From assembly GCA_035048495.1 (NCBI GenBank), contig CM068546.1, positions 35,482,674 through 35,546,673 of the forward strand: a stretch of DNA of 64,000 bases, in the 5' to 3' direction. The translations under genes and the position numbers were made by a program. This DNA is from Euptelea pleiosperma (lineage: Eukaryota; Streptophyta; Magnoliopsida; Ranunculales; Eupteleaceae). Position 1 is the stretch's first letter. Each line of letters begins with the position of its first letter. Below the pieces are notes generated by a model that saw only the letters and a program-made list of their open reading frames with translations, was not told the DNA's origin and ran no database searches. Below are positions 45,126-56,330 of the stretch, one piece after another.

Positions 45126-46159
45126 AATATCGATAAAACAAATGACAAGACAGGTTTTTATAAGGATACTTGTAGTGTCCAACACCAATAAAGTGGCCCC
45201 ACTTGTTCCCAAGGAAACCTCGAGGCCATGCCAAACGTTTTCCCTCACGTTATCAGTTATAGCAACCGTTTTATAAATAATTAAGAATCTTTAATTTCGG
45301 TACGTCAGATTATTTTTTTTTCATATAAAAGTGGTCGGATCCGTGGACTACAATTTTTAATTCAAAATTTCACCCAAACTCTCAGCCTTGGATTTCTTGT
45401 AATCCAATGGTTGGATTTCAAAACTTGAGTGTCCGAATCCCCCGTGCCCCACAACCTCTTACTTGTTACTAATACAAGAATGACAGAGAATTTTTGGAAC
45501 AGCGACCTTAAAGCAGCGAAGCTGTGGCCAATCACATCACGCCACAATCCGTTCTTCAAAAGCATTTCTGGGTTTGTGGATATGTACCTTCAAAAGAAAT
45601 TACGTGACTATAACTTCGATCTTGCATCAGGAAGGGAACACTCTAGAGCTAAAACTAAGGGCTTGTTTGGTAGGCCGCTGCGTCGGGAAGATAAAATAGG
45701 CGTAGTTAGAAAAGCAAAATACCAAAGTTTGGAAAGTCAAAGCTGCCTATAGTTTATGTAAATGGCTACCAAGTTGGAGAGCGGATTCTATGCGCCAAGG
45801 CCGCACAGACCAAACAAAACGGCCTTGCTCAATGTTCCCTATGTCAGCGAAAAAGCAAAAGGAAAAAAAAATCGAAACCAAGAATTAATGTAAATAAGAA
45901 GAAAAAGATGAATGAACTCAAGTAGGCGTAATTTGAGAAAAAAATGAAAAAAAGGTATTCCTCGCTTGTCAATGGAAAAAAATAGTCCGCAAATATTTGC
46001 ACGTACGTAACTATTAACTGCCAAAAAAACAAGAAAACAATTGCATGTACACACTAATATGCGATGTTCCCAAAGCGTGACAGTTGGGAGAATCTCACGG
46101 CAAACCAAAAATCACAAGAGCAATTCTTGCAAGGCCGCATCCATCGTCAACGTTGAAGA
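45126..46159. other. no recognised gene; one shared repeat
   Basis: GAGCGGATTCTATGCGC and GGCCGCACAGAC near 45780-45810 recur at about 22105. An open plus frame at 45429-45752 has no known domain. Confidence 0.4.
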
Positions 46160-46450
46160 CTGACCACAGAATGAGCCACGTGGCACTTTCTAAGAGACCA
46201 CTAATTGTATGGTTATATGTCTCATCCCTAGATGGACCTAACTACCAAAAATCAACATGGTGAGTTATTTATAACCTTTGGATCTGAGTACTGCCGAAAT
46301 AATGCTCTCAGATCCCACCCTTGAAAATTAACCCATGAAAACACTCAAAATCAACAGTTATAAATCATTAATCAGGCTGAGTTTTAGTCTGTAAGTTTAC
46401 CTTGGGATGCTGGTCTCTGAGAAAGTGACACGTGGCTCATACTGTGGTCC
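46160..46450. repeat. FB-A MITE
   Basis: It starts GACCACAGAATGAGCCACG and ends with its near inverse, CGTGGCTCATACTGTGGTC. The inner TGTATGG core is altered at left and lost at right. Confidence 0.7.
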
Positions 46451-46707
46451 GTCATCAACATTGATCAAGAATTGCTCTTATGATTTTTTTTTTTTTTTGG
46501 GTGAGTAAATAAAAATTGAGTTTCTATGAACACGTGACGCGCTTTGGGAACGTTTGCCCTCCTCAAAGGTCAAGTTAGTTATAAAGTAGAAAAGATATAT
46601 CCATTGCAGTGGTGCTCCATCGTCCTCAACCGAAATGCCGTGTAGACTGTGGTTGAACAGTGCGGATCAATTAGTTGGTGTTAACTGTTGGTTGCTTATT
46701 AAAAAAA

Positions 46708-47098
46708 GGGTCGGGCTCCGTTGACAGATCTATAATGACAGGTATCTGTACAGGGATACAATATAAGCCACGTGGCATACTCTTACAGGACTCTGACCGT
46801 ATGGATGATTTGTCCTATCCCATGGTGGACTTACAAACCAAAAATCAGCCCGATTAGTGATTTATAGATTTTGGATTGGACTTATTTTCATGGGCTGATC
46901 TCAACTGTGGGAATTTGAACAGTATTTGAGGTACAAAGATCCAACACTTATAAATTACTAATCAGGCTGATTTTTGGTTTGTAGGTCCACCATGGGATGG
47001 GACAAACATCCATATACGGTCAGTCCTGTAAGAGTGTGCCATGTGGCTTATATTGTGTCCCTGTACAGATACCTGACAGATTCAACGGAGCTCGACCC
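46708..47098. mobile_element. FB-A MITE with GGGTCGGGCTCCGTTGA termini
   Basis: The ends GGGTCGGGCTCCGTTGA and TTCAACGGAGCTCGACCC are followed inward by a second paired arm (GACAGGTATCTGTACAGGG and its inverse). The usual ATATAAGCCACGTGGC core comes next. The 391 bp form a long hairpin. Confidence 0.75.
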
Positions 47099-47540
47099 AA
47101 CAAATGAGTTGGTGTCGGTGGGCCACATGGTCATTATAGGGTTAAGTTTAATTAGGCCTTGACAATGAATGATGAATCTCCTAACACAGGATTAGATAAA
47201 CCCAGAACCTACCCAATCGATGGTCAGATCTTAATGACTTGACCTGATCCAAGTTCCAACACGCCATGGGCCCATATCCAACATACGTACCTACAGCAGC
47301 ACCTGATCTGATATTTCACTGTTTGATCTGATCTGACCGGGTTCAAGTTGGTTCCAATGTGGCGTTAGTGGGTCTAAACGTCAAAACCCATTTACTCTGC
47401 ATGTGCTGCACATTGGAGTGGGCCCAACTCTCTTAATCCAAAAAAGCAAGCCCAAAAATAAAAGTGGATCTTCCATTGTCTGGACCGGGAAATTATTCGC
47501 TCATGCCGAGATGAAGCAAACTTTGACCCCCCTCCCCTGC
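47099..47540. repeat. iterated GATCTGATC-type repeat
   Basis: TGATCTGATCTGACC, GACCTGATCC and ACCCATTTAC-like pieces recur irregularly. No gene. Confidence 0.4.
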
Positions 47541-47830
47541 TGAAAACACCAAGTGGCACCCTCTTCGAGGCCCACTGACCCCATAAATGTTTAGTTCAGA
47601 CCTAGATGGACATACAAACAAAAAATCAGCCCGAATGGTGATTTCTTACCGTCCAATCTTCGTACCAAAAGAATTCTTGAATCAAATGGCTAGAAATAAC
47701 TCCACGAAGAATGCTTGAATAGAATAGCCCCAAATCACCAATCAGGCTGATTTTTTGTGTATAGGCCCACAAAAGAGTGGGCCAAACATTCATATCTCAG
47801 TGGGCCCAAAAGAGTAGCCACGTGTCACTT
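47541..47830. repeat. FB-B-like MITE
   Basis: Arms GGCCCACTGACCCCATAAATG and GTGGGCCAAACATTCATATC (inverted), with CCACGTGTCAC at the right end. Confidence 0.6.
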
Positions 47831-48659
47831 TGGAGAGGAGTAGGATCAAATTTAGTTCCTTCCTGGTGGAAGCAAGAGTTTTCCGTTTGGACCCTCCTTA
47901 TGCATGCAACGTGGGGTAAGAGTGAGGAAATTCATAAAGCACAGACTACCGCCGCATGTTGTTTTTGGAGTGTAGTCTGAAATTGACATTTCAGTTGAAC
48001 GTATGGATGCTGATCGAATTGGAGCGTATAAGATGCGTCAGCATAAGGGGGGCTACTAAATGGACGAATCTAGTATGCAACTGTTTGAATACTTTTATGA
48101 AACATTGTCAGTACTGTTGGATGTCCCTTGAAAAATGTGTTATTCAACGTTTTCAAAAACAAATATTTTATAAATTAAAAACACGTTTTTCAAGGAGCAT
48201 TCAATGGTGGATACACTGTTTGCATACTAGATCTGTCTGTGTAGACCAAAAACAGACATCACAACGAAAATAATAGCCGGTATAACGGTAACGGCCGACC
48301 CTGTTATGTTTTATTCCGTTTTATCAACAAAAGGTACATCCGTCAATTTTTTTTTCAAAAAATCCAAAATCGAATAAAATTCTGACTAATTATTTGTAAT
48401 TTCGTACTGATGTGTTGTTATAACGGTCATAATGGTAACATTATGGGACCATTGTACCGTTGTAATAAGTGATCGTTTAAAACAGAAAGAGAAATAGTTT
48501 AATCACTTTAATGGACGCTACTTGTATTAAACTATTAAAGTACCCATGCAAGGAATCTTCAAGGTGGTTGTGTTTTTTTTTTTACACGTGGTGACTTCTT
48601 GGAGTCCATGCAACAACTTTGATGCAAGTTCGGTCCATTTAAAACTTGCCGTAGATAGA
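47831..48659. repeat. GAATCTAGTATGCAAC hairpin element and hAT-iter remnant
   Basis: 48063-48233 starts GAATCTAGTATGCAACTG and ends GCATACTAGATC, with GAAAAATGTGTTATT and AACACGTTTTTCAAGG arms between; it matches 33785-33930. At 48270-48485 GGTATAACGGTAACGGCC and GTTATAACGGTC show a truncated hAT-iter copy. Confidence 0.55.
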
Positions 48660-48950
48660 CGATGATGACGGATATCAGTATAAGACACGTGGCACTCTTA
48701 AAGACCACTGATCGTACGGCTGTTTGGCCCATCCCTAGGTGGACCACATACCAAAAAAACAGCCTCATTATTGATTTCTAATTTTTGGATCTGACTACCC
48801 CAGATAATGCTCAAAATCGTACGGTAAAAATAAACCATCAAAAAGACTAATCCAACGGCTATAAATCACTAGTCAGGTTCAATTTTGGTCTGTAGATCCA
48901 CCTAGGGATGAGCCAAACATCCATATGGGTCAGTGTTCTTATTCCCAAAA
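48660..48950. repeat. FB-A MITE
   Basis: ATAAGACACGTGGCACTC at left, GATCGTACGGCTGTTTGGCC core, and an inverted GAGCCAAACATCCATATGG at right; the right G-box is lost. Confidence 0.65.
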
Positions 48951-49367
48951 TACTCCTGCTTGAGTTGTTTGACTTTTGTGCCTTAGGAATTATACACACA
49001 CAAGCTTGTTTACCCAACTTGCCTTATTTGAACCGTTGGGATTAGGGTAGGTCCCAAGAAGTTGGTCCAACCTTTTAATACACTTTTTTGACCGTTTCCT
49101 CGGAATCGGACGGTTGTGATCATTGATCCAGGCCCAAAATGGTAGATTCGTTTTCCAGCATTATGCTTAATGAACGGCTCATGATCGAACTTACATTGAG
49201 TGAAAATAGGTCAGTTACATCTGATCAGCCGAATACGAAAAAGGAGCTTAACAACTCCGTAATAAACTCCAAATTAGAGACCTTTGCACAAAAGGGAGAA
49301 AACCCAATAAAAAGAGGGAAAAATCCATTTTAATCCAGCAAACCACCAAACCAAACAGACCTGAAAA
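48951..49367. other. downstream of the orphan gene; no gene seen
   Basis: A short plus frame at 49139 lacks any known domain. The stretch next to 49368 is probably the 3' untranslated region of the gene on the minus strand. Confidence 0.4.
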
Positions 49368-49996
49368 CTATGTAACCAAATAGATGGGCATCGCGGAGGT
49401 AGAGATCCGATGTGGTTGCTGCTCCAGATTAAGCTCTCTGAGACTCAGATAAGGTATCTCCACCTCTCCCTTCCTTGTCGGCGTCAACGTCCCGGCGAGC
49501 GGCCCAGACGTCGGCCGACTGCTTGTCCTGCAAGGCGTGCTGGACCCACTTCTGCTCTCTGTTATATACACAGGACCGGATATTGCTCCCCTGTAAGCTC
49601 GGCTCCTCTTCATGTAGGCCTCATCATCATCAGCAACACCATCAAGTCCGTCATTGTGGGTCCACTTCCATCTCCAGAAGAGAAGAGCGTTTCTCCACCA
49701 TCTCTTCTTCTTGTTGTTCTTGTTCTTCTTTGAGTCTTCTTTCGAGATGGGTTTCTGTAGTTTGCAGTGAAGAGCATCTATTGATCTTGAAGATTCTCTC
49801 TTGTGCTTTCGAGCTTCTTCTAATACCTTTTTTTAATGGAGAAAGCAAAGGGATCAGTAACAGAGAAAGAGAAAAAAGATGAATAAATGAAGGTTGTGAG
49901 TAAGACCTGAAAATAGTCGATTTGGGGGTCGAAGCCGTAGTCGCTGAAATGCTGAGGCTGTGTTGGCATTGGAAATACTGGGGTCTTGTTTGACAT
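49368..49996 (-). CDS. conserved plant protein of unknown function, 182 aa, 2 exons
   Basis: Exon 1 is 49996-49907 (30 codons) and exon 2 is 49826-49368 (153 codons with stop). The 80-bp intron has CAG before GTCTTA as donor and an AAAAAAG acceptor. The N-terminus reads MSNKTPVFPMPTQPQHFSDY and then GFDPQIDYFQ. Next come a helical basic stretch (EEARKHKRESSRSID, residues 33-47), a Lys/Asn-rich and Trp-rich segment (residues 63-85, with KKKRWWR and WRWKW) and an acidic spot DDDE at 96-99. The C-terminal half has RAYRGAISGPVYITES and a Ser/Thr/Pro/Gly-rich region, ending ISTSAMPIYLVT. I recognise this as a plant-wide conserved small protein without an assigned function. No signal peptide or membrane segment. 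The Lys/Trp region could be a nuclear-localisation or membrane-binding patch (inference). GA-rich leader; a MITE G-box lies 519 bp upstream. Confidence 0.9.
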
Positions 49997-50229
49997 TTCT
50001 TCTCTCTCTTTCTCTCTCTACTTCTTTTATTTCGGTTTCTCTCACGCCTTTCGCTGGTGCAAGAACAGACTCAGAGAGGATGATGAAAGCTCAGGAGAAA
50101 GAAAGATATAACCAGAGAGAGAGATTGAGAGATAGAGAGAACAGAGTAGGAAGTAAAATGTAATAAAGCGTGTTTGGGGGCCCAAGGGGAGGGCAACGAA
50201 AAGTCGCAATCGCAAACCCTAACTAAATA
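49997..50229 (-). promoter_or_regulatory. leader and proximal promoter of the orphan gene
   Basis: Coding-strand GA repeats (plus-strand TCTCTCTC at 50000-50022) lie just upstream of the ATG, as in the EH genes. No clear TATA box was picked. Confidence 0.35.
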
Positions 50230-50578
50230 AGTAAACTTTACCTGACCATCGCTGGTCAGGCTACCTGACCACCAACAATATAAGCCAGGTGGCAATTTCT
50301 AAGAGGACACTGATCGCTGGTCAGTGATTTCTAAGCGTTGTTTGAAGTCATTTTCATGGGTTGATTTTAACCGTAGACATTTGAGCATTATTTACCATTA
50401 TTTGGATACAAAGATCCAAAGGTTTGAAATCACTAATCAGACCGATTTTTGATTTGTAGGTCCACTTAGGGATTGGCCAAACATCCATACGGTCAGCGTC
50501 CTCTAAAAATGGACCACGTGGGTCATATTATGGGTGGTCAGGACTTCCCTGATCGTCGGTGGTCAGGCAAGTTTTACT
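50230..50578. mobile_element. FB-A MITE with CCTGACCA outer arms
   Basis: Left AGTAAACTTTACCTGACC and right GGTCAGGCAAGTTTTACT. Imperfect flanks CCTAACTAAAT and CCTAACAAAT suggest a 10-11 bp TSD. The outer arms are themselves small hairpins (CCTGACCATCGCTGGTCAGG). It carries CACGTG at 50515-50520. Confidence 0.7.
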
Positions 50579-51251
50579 CCTAACAAATGTCCCCTTTTAT
50601 TGAATTCCAATGATGCCCCTATTTATAGGACGTAATTATCATAAGATCAGGGAGAGAAAATGTACACTGCTTTTAATAGCTAAACACGCGGAACACATGC
50701 AGGTGAATATCATCGATAGATTAATCTTTCCGTTAGATCGATGGCTTTGATCGATTATCTACAAGATCATACAACCATCTAGAAGTCGTTGACTGTTCAA
50801 AGAACATGATAGATCGATCGTACGTGACCTATTGATGTTAATTCGAAGCTGATTGGATAGGACCCTTTGGATGTACGGTGTGGATAGAAGCCCGTACCAT
50901 AGAAATATAAATGATACCGTAGTTCTCCACAGCGTTTCTGCCGGGTATATTTCTCAATGAAACTGTTGATAAAGAAGAACCGTAAATAGGAGGGAGACGG
51001 AGGGACGGAGGGACATCATATTAAAGACTCAATTAATTTTTCATGTGGGGTTCCAATCACACCCATTACGAATGGCGTGACCGTCACGTTTCTCGTGACA
51101 AGGGAAAAAAAAGTACTTTTTTAATTTGGAGTTTCCAGTCAACCAACCACATACTGGTTCATGTGACAAACATGAAGGCAGAGGGGGGATCAATCACCAA
51201 ACAGAAAAAGCACTTACCCCAGCCACAGGACAGGCGTCACTAGAACACCAT
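50579..51251. other. intergenic, no gene seen
   Basis: Contains GATCGATC-rich stretches (50715-50830) and no recognisable element or coding frame. Confidence 0.45.
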
Positions 51252-52350
51252 GGAGTGAATCTAGTATGCAACCGTTTGCATACTCTAAAGTATGCAAACG
51301 TTGACAGGAGGAGACACGTGGAAACAAAACCCCCTCTTTAACCCAACAACTAGTACCGTGGTTTAACACTATAACCTTTTTATAAAAAAAATATTTGAAA
51401 AACATTTTAATTAAAATAGAAGAAGACTCTCCTGTTCGTCTTCTCCTCTTCGTTCCCTTCCCTTCCCTTCCCAACTCCTCCGTCCTTTACTCCCTCACCC
51501 TTTCTCCTTCCTCTCTCTTCCCATCTCTTCCGTCCCTTTCTCTCTCCTCTCTCTCTTCCGACGAGTAGTTGCAGCGGCGAAGACCCACCTAGAGCAGCGT
51601 CGGAGCCAGGAAGGGGTCAAGGGGGCTCGTGGCCCCCCTCAACTTTGAAAATCTTAGAGACGTAGTGCCCCCTGTCAGAGGACGCTGTCGCTGACCGTAT
51701 GGATGTTTGGGCAGTCCCAAGGTGGACTTACAGACCAAAAATCAGCCCGATTAATGGTTTCAAACCATTGGATCTTTGTACCCAAAATAATGCTCAAATT
51801 CCACAGTTATAATCAAACCATGACGACTCCAATCCAACGCTTAGAAATCACTAATCAGTCTAATTTTTTGTCTATATGTTCATCAAGGTTTGCGCCAAAC
51901 ATCCATACGGTCAGAAATCCCTAAGAATATGCTACGTAGCTCATATTGTAGACGGTTCTACTTAATTGATTGTGTTCCCCTTGAACAAAATTATGGCTCC
52001 GCCGCTGCCTGCGAGCATGGATTTCGGGCTTCAACTCGTCGGGAGAGAGAGAGAAATAAATAGAGGAGGGAGGGAGGGAGAAAGGGACGGAGGAGATGGG
52101 AGGAGAGAGGAAGGAGAAAAGGAGAGGGAGTTAAGGATGGAGGAGTTGGAACTTGGAAGGGAGAGGAACGAAGAAGAGGCCGGGAAGACGAACAGTCTTC
52201 TTTTCATTTAATAAAAATAATTTTTAAATTTTTTTTTGGAAAAGGGTAAACCAGGGTAGGTGACGTACGAGTTAAGCAAGGGTTTTGTTTCCATGTGTTG
52301 CATTCTGCCAACGTTAAAGTATGCAAATGGTTGCATACTAGATTTCTCCG
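51252..52350. mobile_element. long-TIR MULE-like element interrupted by an FB-A MITE
   Basis: TIRs of about 340 bp. The left starts GGAGTGAATCTAGTATGC and the right is its inverse (GCATACTAGATTTCTCC). Both contain GAAACAAAACCC, a CTCTTCTTCGTTC/CTCCTCTTCGTTCCC stretch and long CCTTCCCTTCCC/TCTCTCCT tracts, ending GACGAGT. The centre at 51665-51960 is an FB-A MITE. A clear TSD was not found. No coding frame. Confidence 0.65.
51665..51960. repeat. FB-A MITE nested in the long-TIR element
   Basis: GTCGCTGACCGTATGGATG at left and CCAAACATCCATACGGTCAG at right, with ATCAGCCCGATTAATGG inside. The G-boxes are mutated (GCTACGTAGCTC). Confidence 0.65.
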
Positions 52351-52649
52351 GATCCAAAGGCCATGGATGAAAAAATTTCTGAAACAAACAGGCCCCTATC
52401 AACAAGGTTTACCGTTTACTGCATCCAAAATCTGCCCAACAATGACTTTGAACCATCGTACATGATCATCTGATAGGTCAATTTTTAGCCTATGAGATAT
52501 CTTCAACGGCCTACCAAAACAAAAATAAAGATCTCTTCGATGGGACCCATCAAATTGTGGGTGGGTCCAAAGTCATGGACAACATCACCTTCCAATTAAA
52601 CTATGGAACCTGAATGCAGTCGGTAGGCTGTCCTTGGGATATTTGACAA
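52351..52649. other. spacer, no gene seen
   Basis: Ordinary AT-rich sequence with no repeat I could place. The last 8 bases (TTTGACAA) are probably part of a TSD. Confidence 0.4.
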
Positions 52650-52998
52650 GGGAAATTCTATTTGCACCCCACAAATTCCATACGCACTCTATTTGGGTCT
52701 TTTTTGGCCAAAAATGCCCTTGGGACAAAAAAAAAAACCCAGCACCCCTCTTCGTCCCTCCCTCTCACCCTGTAAAAAAATATAAAAAGAACCAAAACAG
52801 AAGAAGAAGAAGAAGAAGAAGAAAGAGGAGGAGGATGTCGTCGCCGTCGCCGCCACTTCCTCCACTGGTACGTCTCTCTCTCTCTCTCTCTCTCTCATAT
52901 TGGCCTTACGGCTGGGCTGGCCGTGGGGACTGTAGTAGCCACGGCTTGGCTGGCCGTGGGCTACACAGTCCACATGGCCAACCCAGCCGTGGGACACT

Positions 52999-53047
<49 letters not shown>

Positions 53048-53291
53048 GAGAGAGAAAGAGATACCTGTGGTGGTGGCGACGGCGACGGCATCCTCTTCTT
53101 CCTCCTCCCCCTTCTTCTTCTTCTTCTTCTGTTTTTCTTTTTTTTTGTTGCAGGTCGGAGAGAGAGAGAGAGGGAGAGGGAGAGGGAGGGACGAATGGGA
53201 TGCTTGGGTTTTTGCAGGTAAGGGCATTTTTGGCCCAAAAGCACCCAAATTGGGTGCTTATGGAATTTGTGGGGTGCATATAGAATTACCC
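52650..53291. mobile_element. long palindromic element with exon-like TIRs
   Basis: TIRs of about 250-300 bp: GGGAAATTCTATTTGCACCC at left and, inverted, GGGTAATTCTATATGCACCC at right; both continue CACAAATTCCATA. Each TIR then has a GAAGAAGAAG tract, an ATG with Ser-Pro codons (MSSPSPPLPPL; MPSPSPPPQ) and a GT donor (GTACGT; GTATCT) facing inward, followed by CT/GA runs. The centre iterates GGCTGGCCGTGGG. Flanks TTTGACAA and TTTGACCAA suggest a 9-bp TSD. The long open frames here come from the repeats and are not a gene. Confidence 0.7.
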
Positions 53292-53492
53292 TTTGACCAA
53301 ATGGAAAACTTCTTTTTTACCCATTTGCCGTAAATAGGGCCTTCAACGGATTGGATCAGAAAGAAAAACCAATGATCCGATATTAACCAAATACGGACCA
53401 TATATTATACTATCAAATCGTTATAGGTCCATGTACGTCGATTCGATTACTTATGGGATTAGTACTGTACCAATTTGGAATCAATTTATATA

Positions 53493-53880
53493 GGGTCGGG
53501 CTCTAGTTACCGCCATAAAATGACAGGCTCCGGTTACAAGACACAATATGAGCCTCATGGAACACTCTTAGAGGACGTTGACCGTATGGGTGTTTGTCCA
53601 ATCCCTAGGTGGACCTACAAACCAAAAATCAGCCTGATTAGTTATTTCTAGACGTTGGGTCTTTGTACCTCAAATTCCCACAGTTGAGATTAACCCATGA
53701 AAATAAGTCCAATCCAACGCCTAAAAATCACCAATCAGGCTGATTTTGGTTTGTATGCCCACTTAGGGATTGGCTAAACATCCATATATGATCAGAGTCC
53801 TCTAAGAATGTGCCACGTGGCTCATATTGTGTCATGTAACCAGAGCATGTCATTTTAGGGCGGTAACTAGAGCCTGATCC
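53493..53880. mobile_element. FB-A MITE, complete, exact 9-bp TSD
   Basis: Ends GGGTCGGGCTCTAGTTACC and, inverted, GGATCAGGCTCTAGTTACC. Next inward are paired CATAAAATGACA arms and the ATATGAGCC...GTGGCTCATAT core. ATTTATATA flanks both ends exactly (53484-53492, 53881-53889). This best-bounded FB-A copy supports Mutator-type mobility. Confidence 0.88.
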
Positions 53881-54191
53881 ATTTATATATCATTATAGTT
53901 ATGAATATGATATAACAAGTATTATACTTAAATAAAAGAAAAAGGTAATTGGATCAGATCGGAGTAGGTTTGGAATTCTACACTTTTTACTGGATCAATT
54001 TTGTATCGAATCGGATCTATTATTGGGTCAGGACCAGGTCGACATATTTTCTTGTTTGATTGGCTGGATCAGCACTCGAACCCGATCCATTGAATGCCCT
54101 AGATGTAGGCGTGGACATCTACGACTAAAATAATGATCATAGTCGAACAATCTTAGCCATCCTATAACTCATCTCTTAGTCACTCATTTTA
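53881..54191. repeat. iterated GGATC-type repeat
   Basis: GGATCAGATCGG, GGATCAAT, CGAATCGGATC and GGTCAGGACCAGG recur. Probably a remnant of a motif-iterated MITE. No gene. Confidence 0.4.
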
Positions 54192-54509
54192 GGGTATTCT
54201 AGTAACACCCCCTTAAAATTTGAAAGTAATTAGCAATACCCCCTTGTACTTTCAAACTTTAGGATTACCTCCCTTACCTAGTTTAACAGTGGTTGACTTA
54301 AGTTAAAATAGACTTGAATCACACGTCGTTAGCATTGTACTTGTAAGATTATGGTCCTTTCATAAGTGCATTTAACATCCGCATGATGCAGTCGCGTTTT
54401 AATGTTAGTCAAAAGATGGTTAAACTCGGTCAAGGGGGTAATCCTGGATTCTGAAAGTATAAGGGGGTATTATTAATTACTTTTAAATTTCAGGGGGTGT
54501 TACTAAACC
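54192..54509. mobile_element. MULE-like MITE with ACACCCCC/GGGGGTGT TIRs
   Basis: Left GGTATTCTAGTAACACCCCC and right GGGGGTGTTACTAAACC with TIRs of about 80 bp that share GAAAGTAATTA and ACCCCCTT blocks. The terminal design is close to that of the tetraspanin-carrying element at 1320. Possible 9-bp flanks TCACTCATT/TTCATTCATT are imperfect. Confidence 0.65.
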
Positions 54510-55424
54510 TTCATTCATTGATGGTGCAAAAGGAAAAAAAAATGACCATGTTTTGAATGGTTAGGATCATTTTAGGTGACATTCGGACCATGGACCAGTC
54601 CAAGATGGGACCCACCAGTTGGATCTTCCTTCCTGCCGGACCCAGATGAACATGTGCCACGTGAAGAGCAAATGGGGTAAGTAGCCGGTAATAGTGATGG
54701 GAGTGCTTTTGTTTTAGAGGTCACGCATGTGCAGGGTTATGTTGTTGGATAAATCATCTTCGAGAGCGTGCGGCTCTGCCTTTTGTGTCCATTTCGAACC
54801 GAGATCATATCGCAAATGTTAAAATGTAGGTTTGGAGGCATTTCCGTATAATGCCAAGAGGCTGTACAGAGTTTGTCCATTTCAAAAATTCAAAACGTAA
54901 GGAATATCCGCATGACCTAGTCTATTTAACCTCCTAGCCACACGCCCGTTAATACACGTAAGAAGGATAATCTTAAAAGCTGAAAGTATATGGGGGTATT
55001 ACTAATTATTTTCAATTTTCAGGGGTGTTGCGAAAGTACCATGTTCATGGGGCCGACTTTTATGTGGGACCATGATACTTTTTTGCAAGAGCTTTTGATT
55101 GTTCTTTAGAAGGACGACGGACGACCACATGTGTGCGCCAAGCGGGGTACCTATGTGTTCGCGCGCACAAGGCCGGCCTACTTCTCATCTTCTCCTTATC
55201 TTTTAATTTTTGTTGACCGTTGGATTCCGGAAATGGTTGAAACTGCTCTTAAAAACTAAAAAACTTTCTCTTCTTCCTTTGTTTCCCTTGATTTGGTGAC
55301 TGTTTAGGAACCAAAGAGCGTCTGAAGCAGACACTCTTTCGAGGAAGACCAGATTGATCTTGCAAGGACCACTGTACTTCAGAATTTGAGGAGTAATTAC
55401 TATATATGTAAAAATTTGATTTTG
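54510..55424. repeat. interval with one TIR fragment; no gene
   Basis: 54960-55040 repeats the GGGGGTATTACTAATTA and GGGGTGTT terminus of the previous element. A minus frame at 55249-55440 has no known domain. The remainder is unassigned. Confidence 0.45.
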
Positions 55425-56330
55425 AACAGGTGGATAACATATTATATGATGTCTACTCTCCTGTTCAATCTGCTAAAATTTTATAGAAACTCTTAACAAA
55501 AAATATTGAATGGAAGACACAAGAACAAAGTACTTTAATGTCAAAAAGGATTTAAATCTGTAATGTCACAAGTCCAAAACTTCCAAATCCTTATACATAA
55601 AATTAATTCCGAAGGCACGACCATTACTGAACAGATGGTCAAAACCATGACAATTGAGAAGCAGAAGCTTGAAGACAAGAGGACACTAATAGTCACTTGG
55701 GCGTCCAAAGACTCCCCCTTTACATATAATATTCGTAACAGTGAAGCACTTAAGAAATTTACGATACCTCGTTTCTCCCTTCATAACAGGACCAATGACC
55801 TCGTTGAGCATATCTTACGTTATCGAAAGGTGATGGCCCTATGGGAGAACGACGACCCCCATATGTGCAAACTATATCGAGTTTGTAGGGAGAAGGGAGA
55901 AGCGCCCATATCTGGTTCCATCAACTCTAATTGAAAACAATAAAAACTTTTCAAATATCAACAAAGTCTTCAACAAACATTACTATTACAACAAAGTCTT
56001 TTCAACATGAAGAAGAGGGATGAAGAATAGATTTTGGATTTTCTAAAATGATTTAAAATTCAGATGCTACAAGTTAAGAATTGTGACGATATATCAACTG
56101 TCATTGCCTTTTCGAAAGCCCTACAACCTAATTCGAAGTTATATGCGAGTCGTTGACAAAATCTGAACCAGAGTCTGTAGAAGATCTTATAGTCGACAAA
56201 GCTGAGAGCCAGGCTCGAATGATGAGCAGGTAGAGCTCCTAAGCCCCAACAAATCTTTAATAGAACTAGGAAACATCCAGCTGATAGGCTGATAGGAATA
56301 AATGGAGAATCTAGTTGAATCTCACGAAGA
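55425..56330 (+). mobile_element. decayed LTR-retrotransposon gag sequences
   Basis: 55430-55555 reads, with one stop, like a copia gag piece (NILYDVYSPVQSAKIL, then KLLTKNIEWKTQEQSTLM). From 55563 a 123-codon frame has a Ty3/gypsy gag signature: KKFTIPRFSLHNRTNDLVEH, ILRYRKVMALWENDD, MCKLY. Downstream, broken frames continue the gypsy gag (FSKALQPNSKLYAS near 56110-56155). No pol or LTR was found. Two retrotransposon types lie side by side, so one probably inserted next to or into the other. Confidence 0.6.

Noticed and set aside
49410..49882. Plus-strand frames of 107 and 135 codons
   Set aside because: They overlap exon 2 of the orphan gene on the other strand and lack any recognisable domain.
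52689..53279. Minus-strand open frame of 196 codons
   Set aside because: It spans a palindromic element and is made of GA/CT and GAA repeats (Ser-Leu and Glu runs). Frames of the same kind exist in several phases, so it is not a gene.
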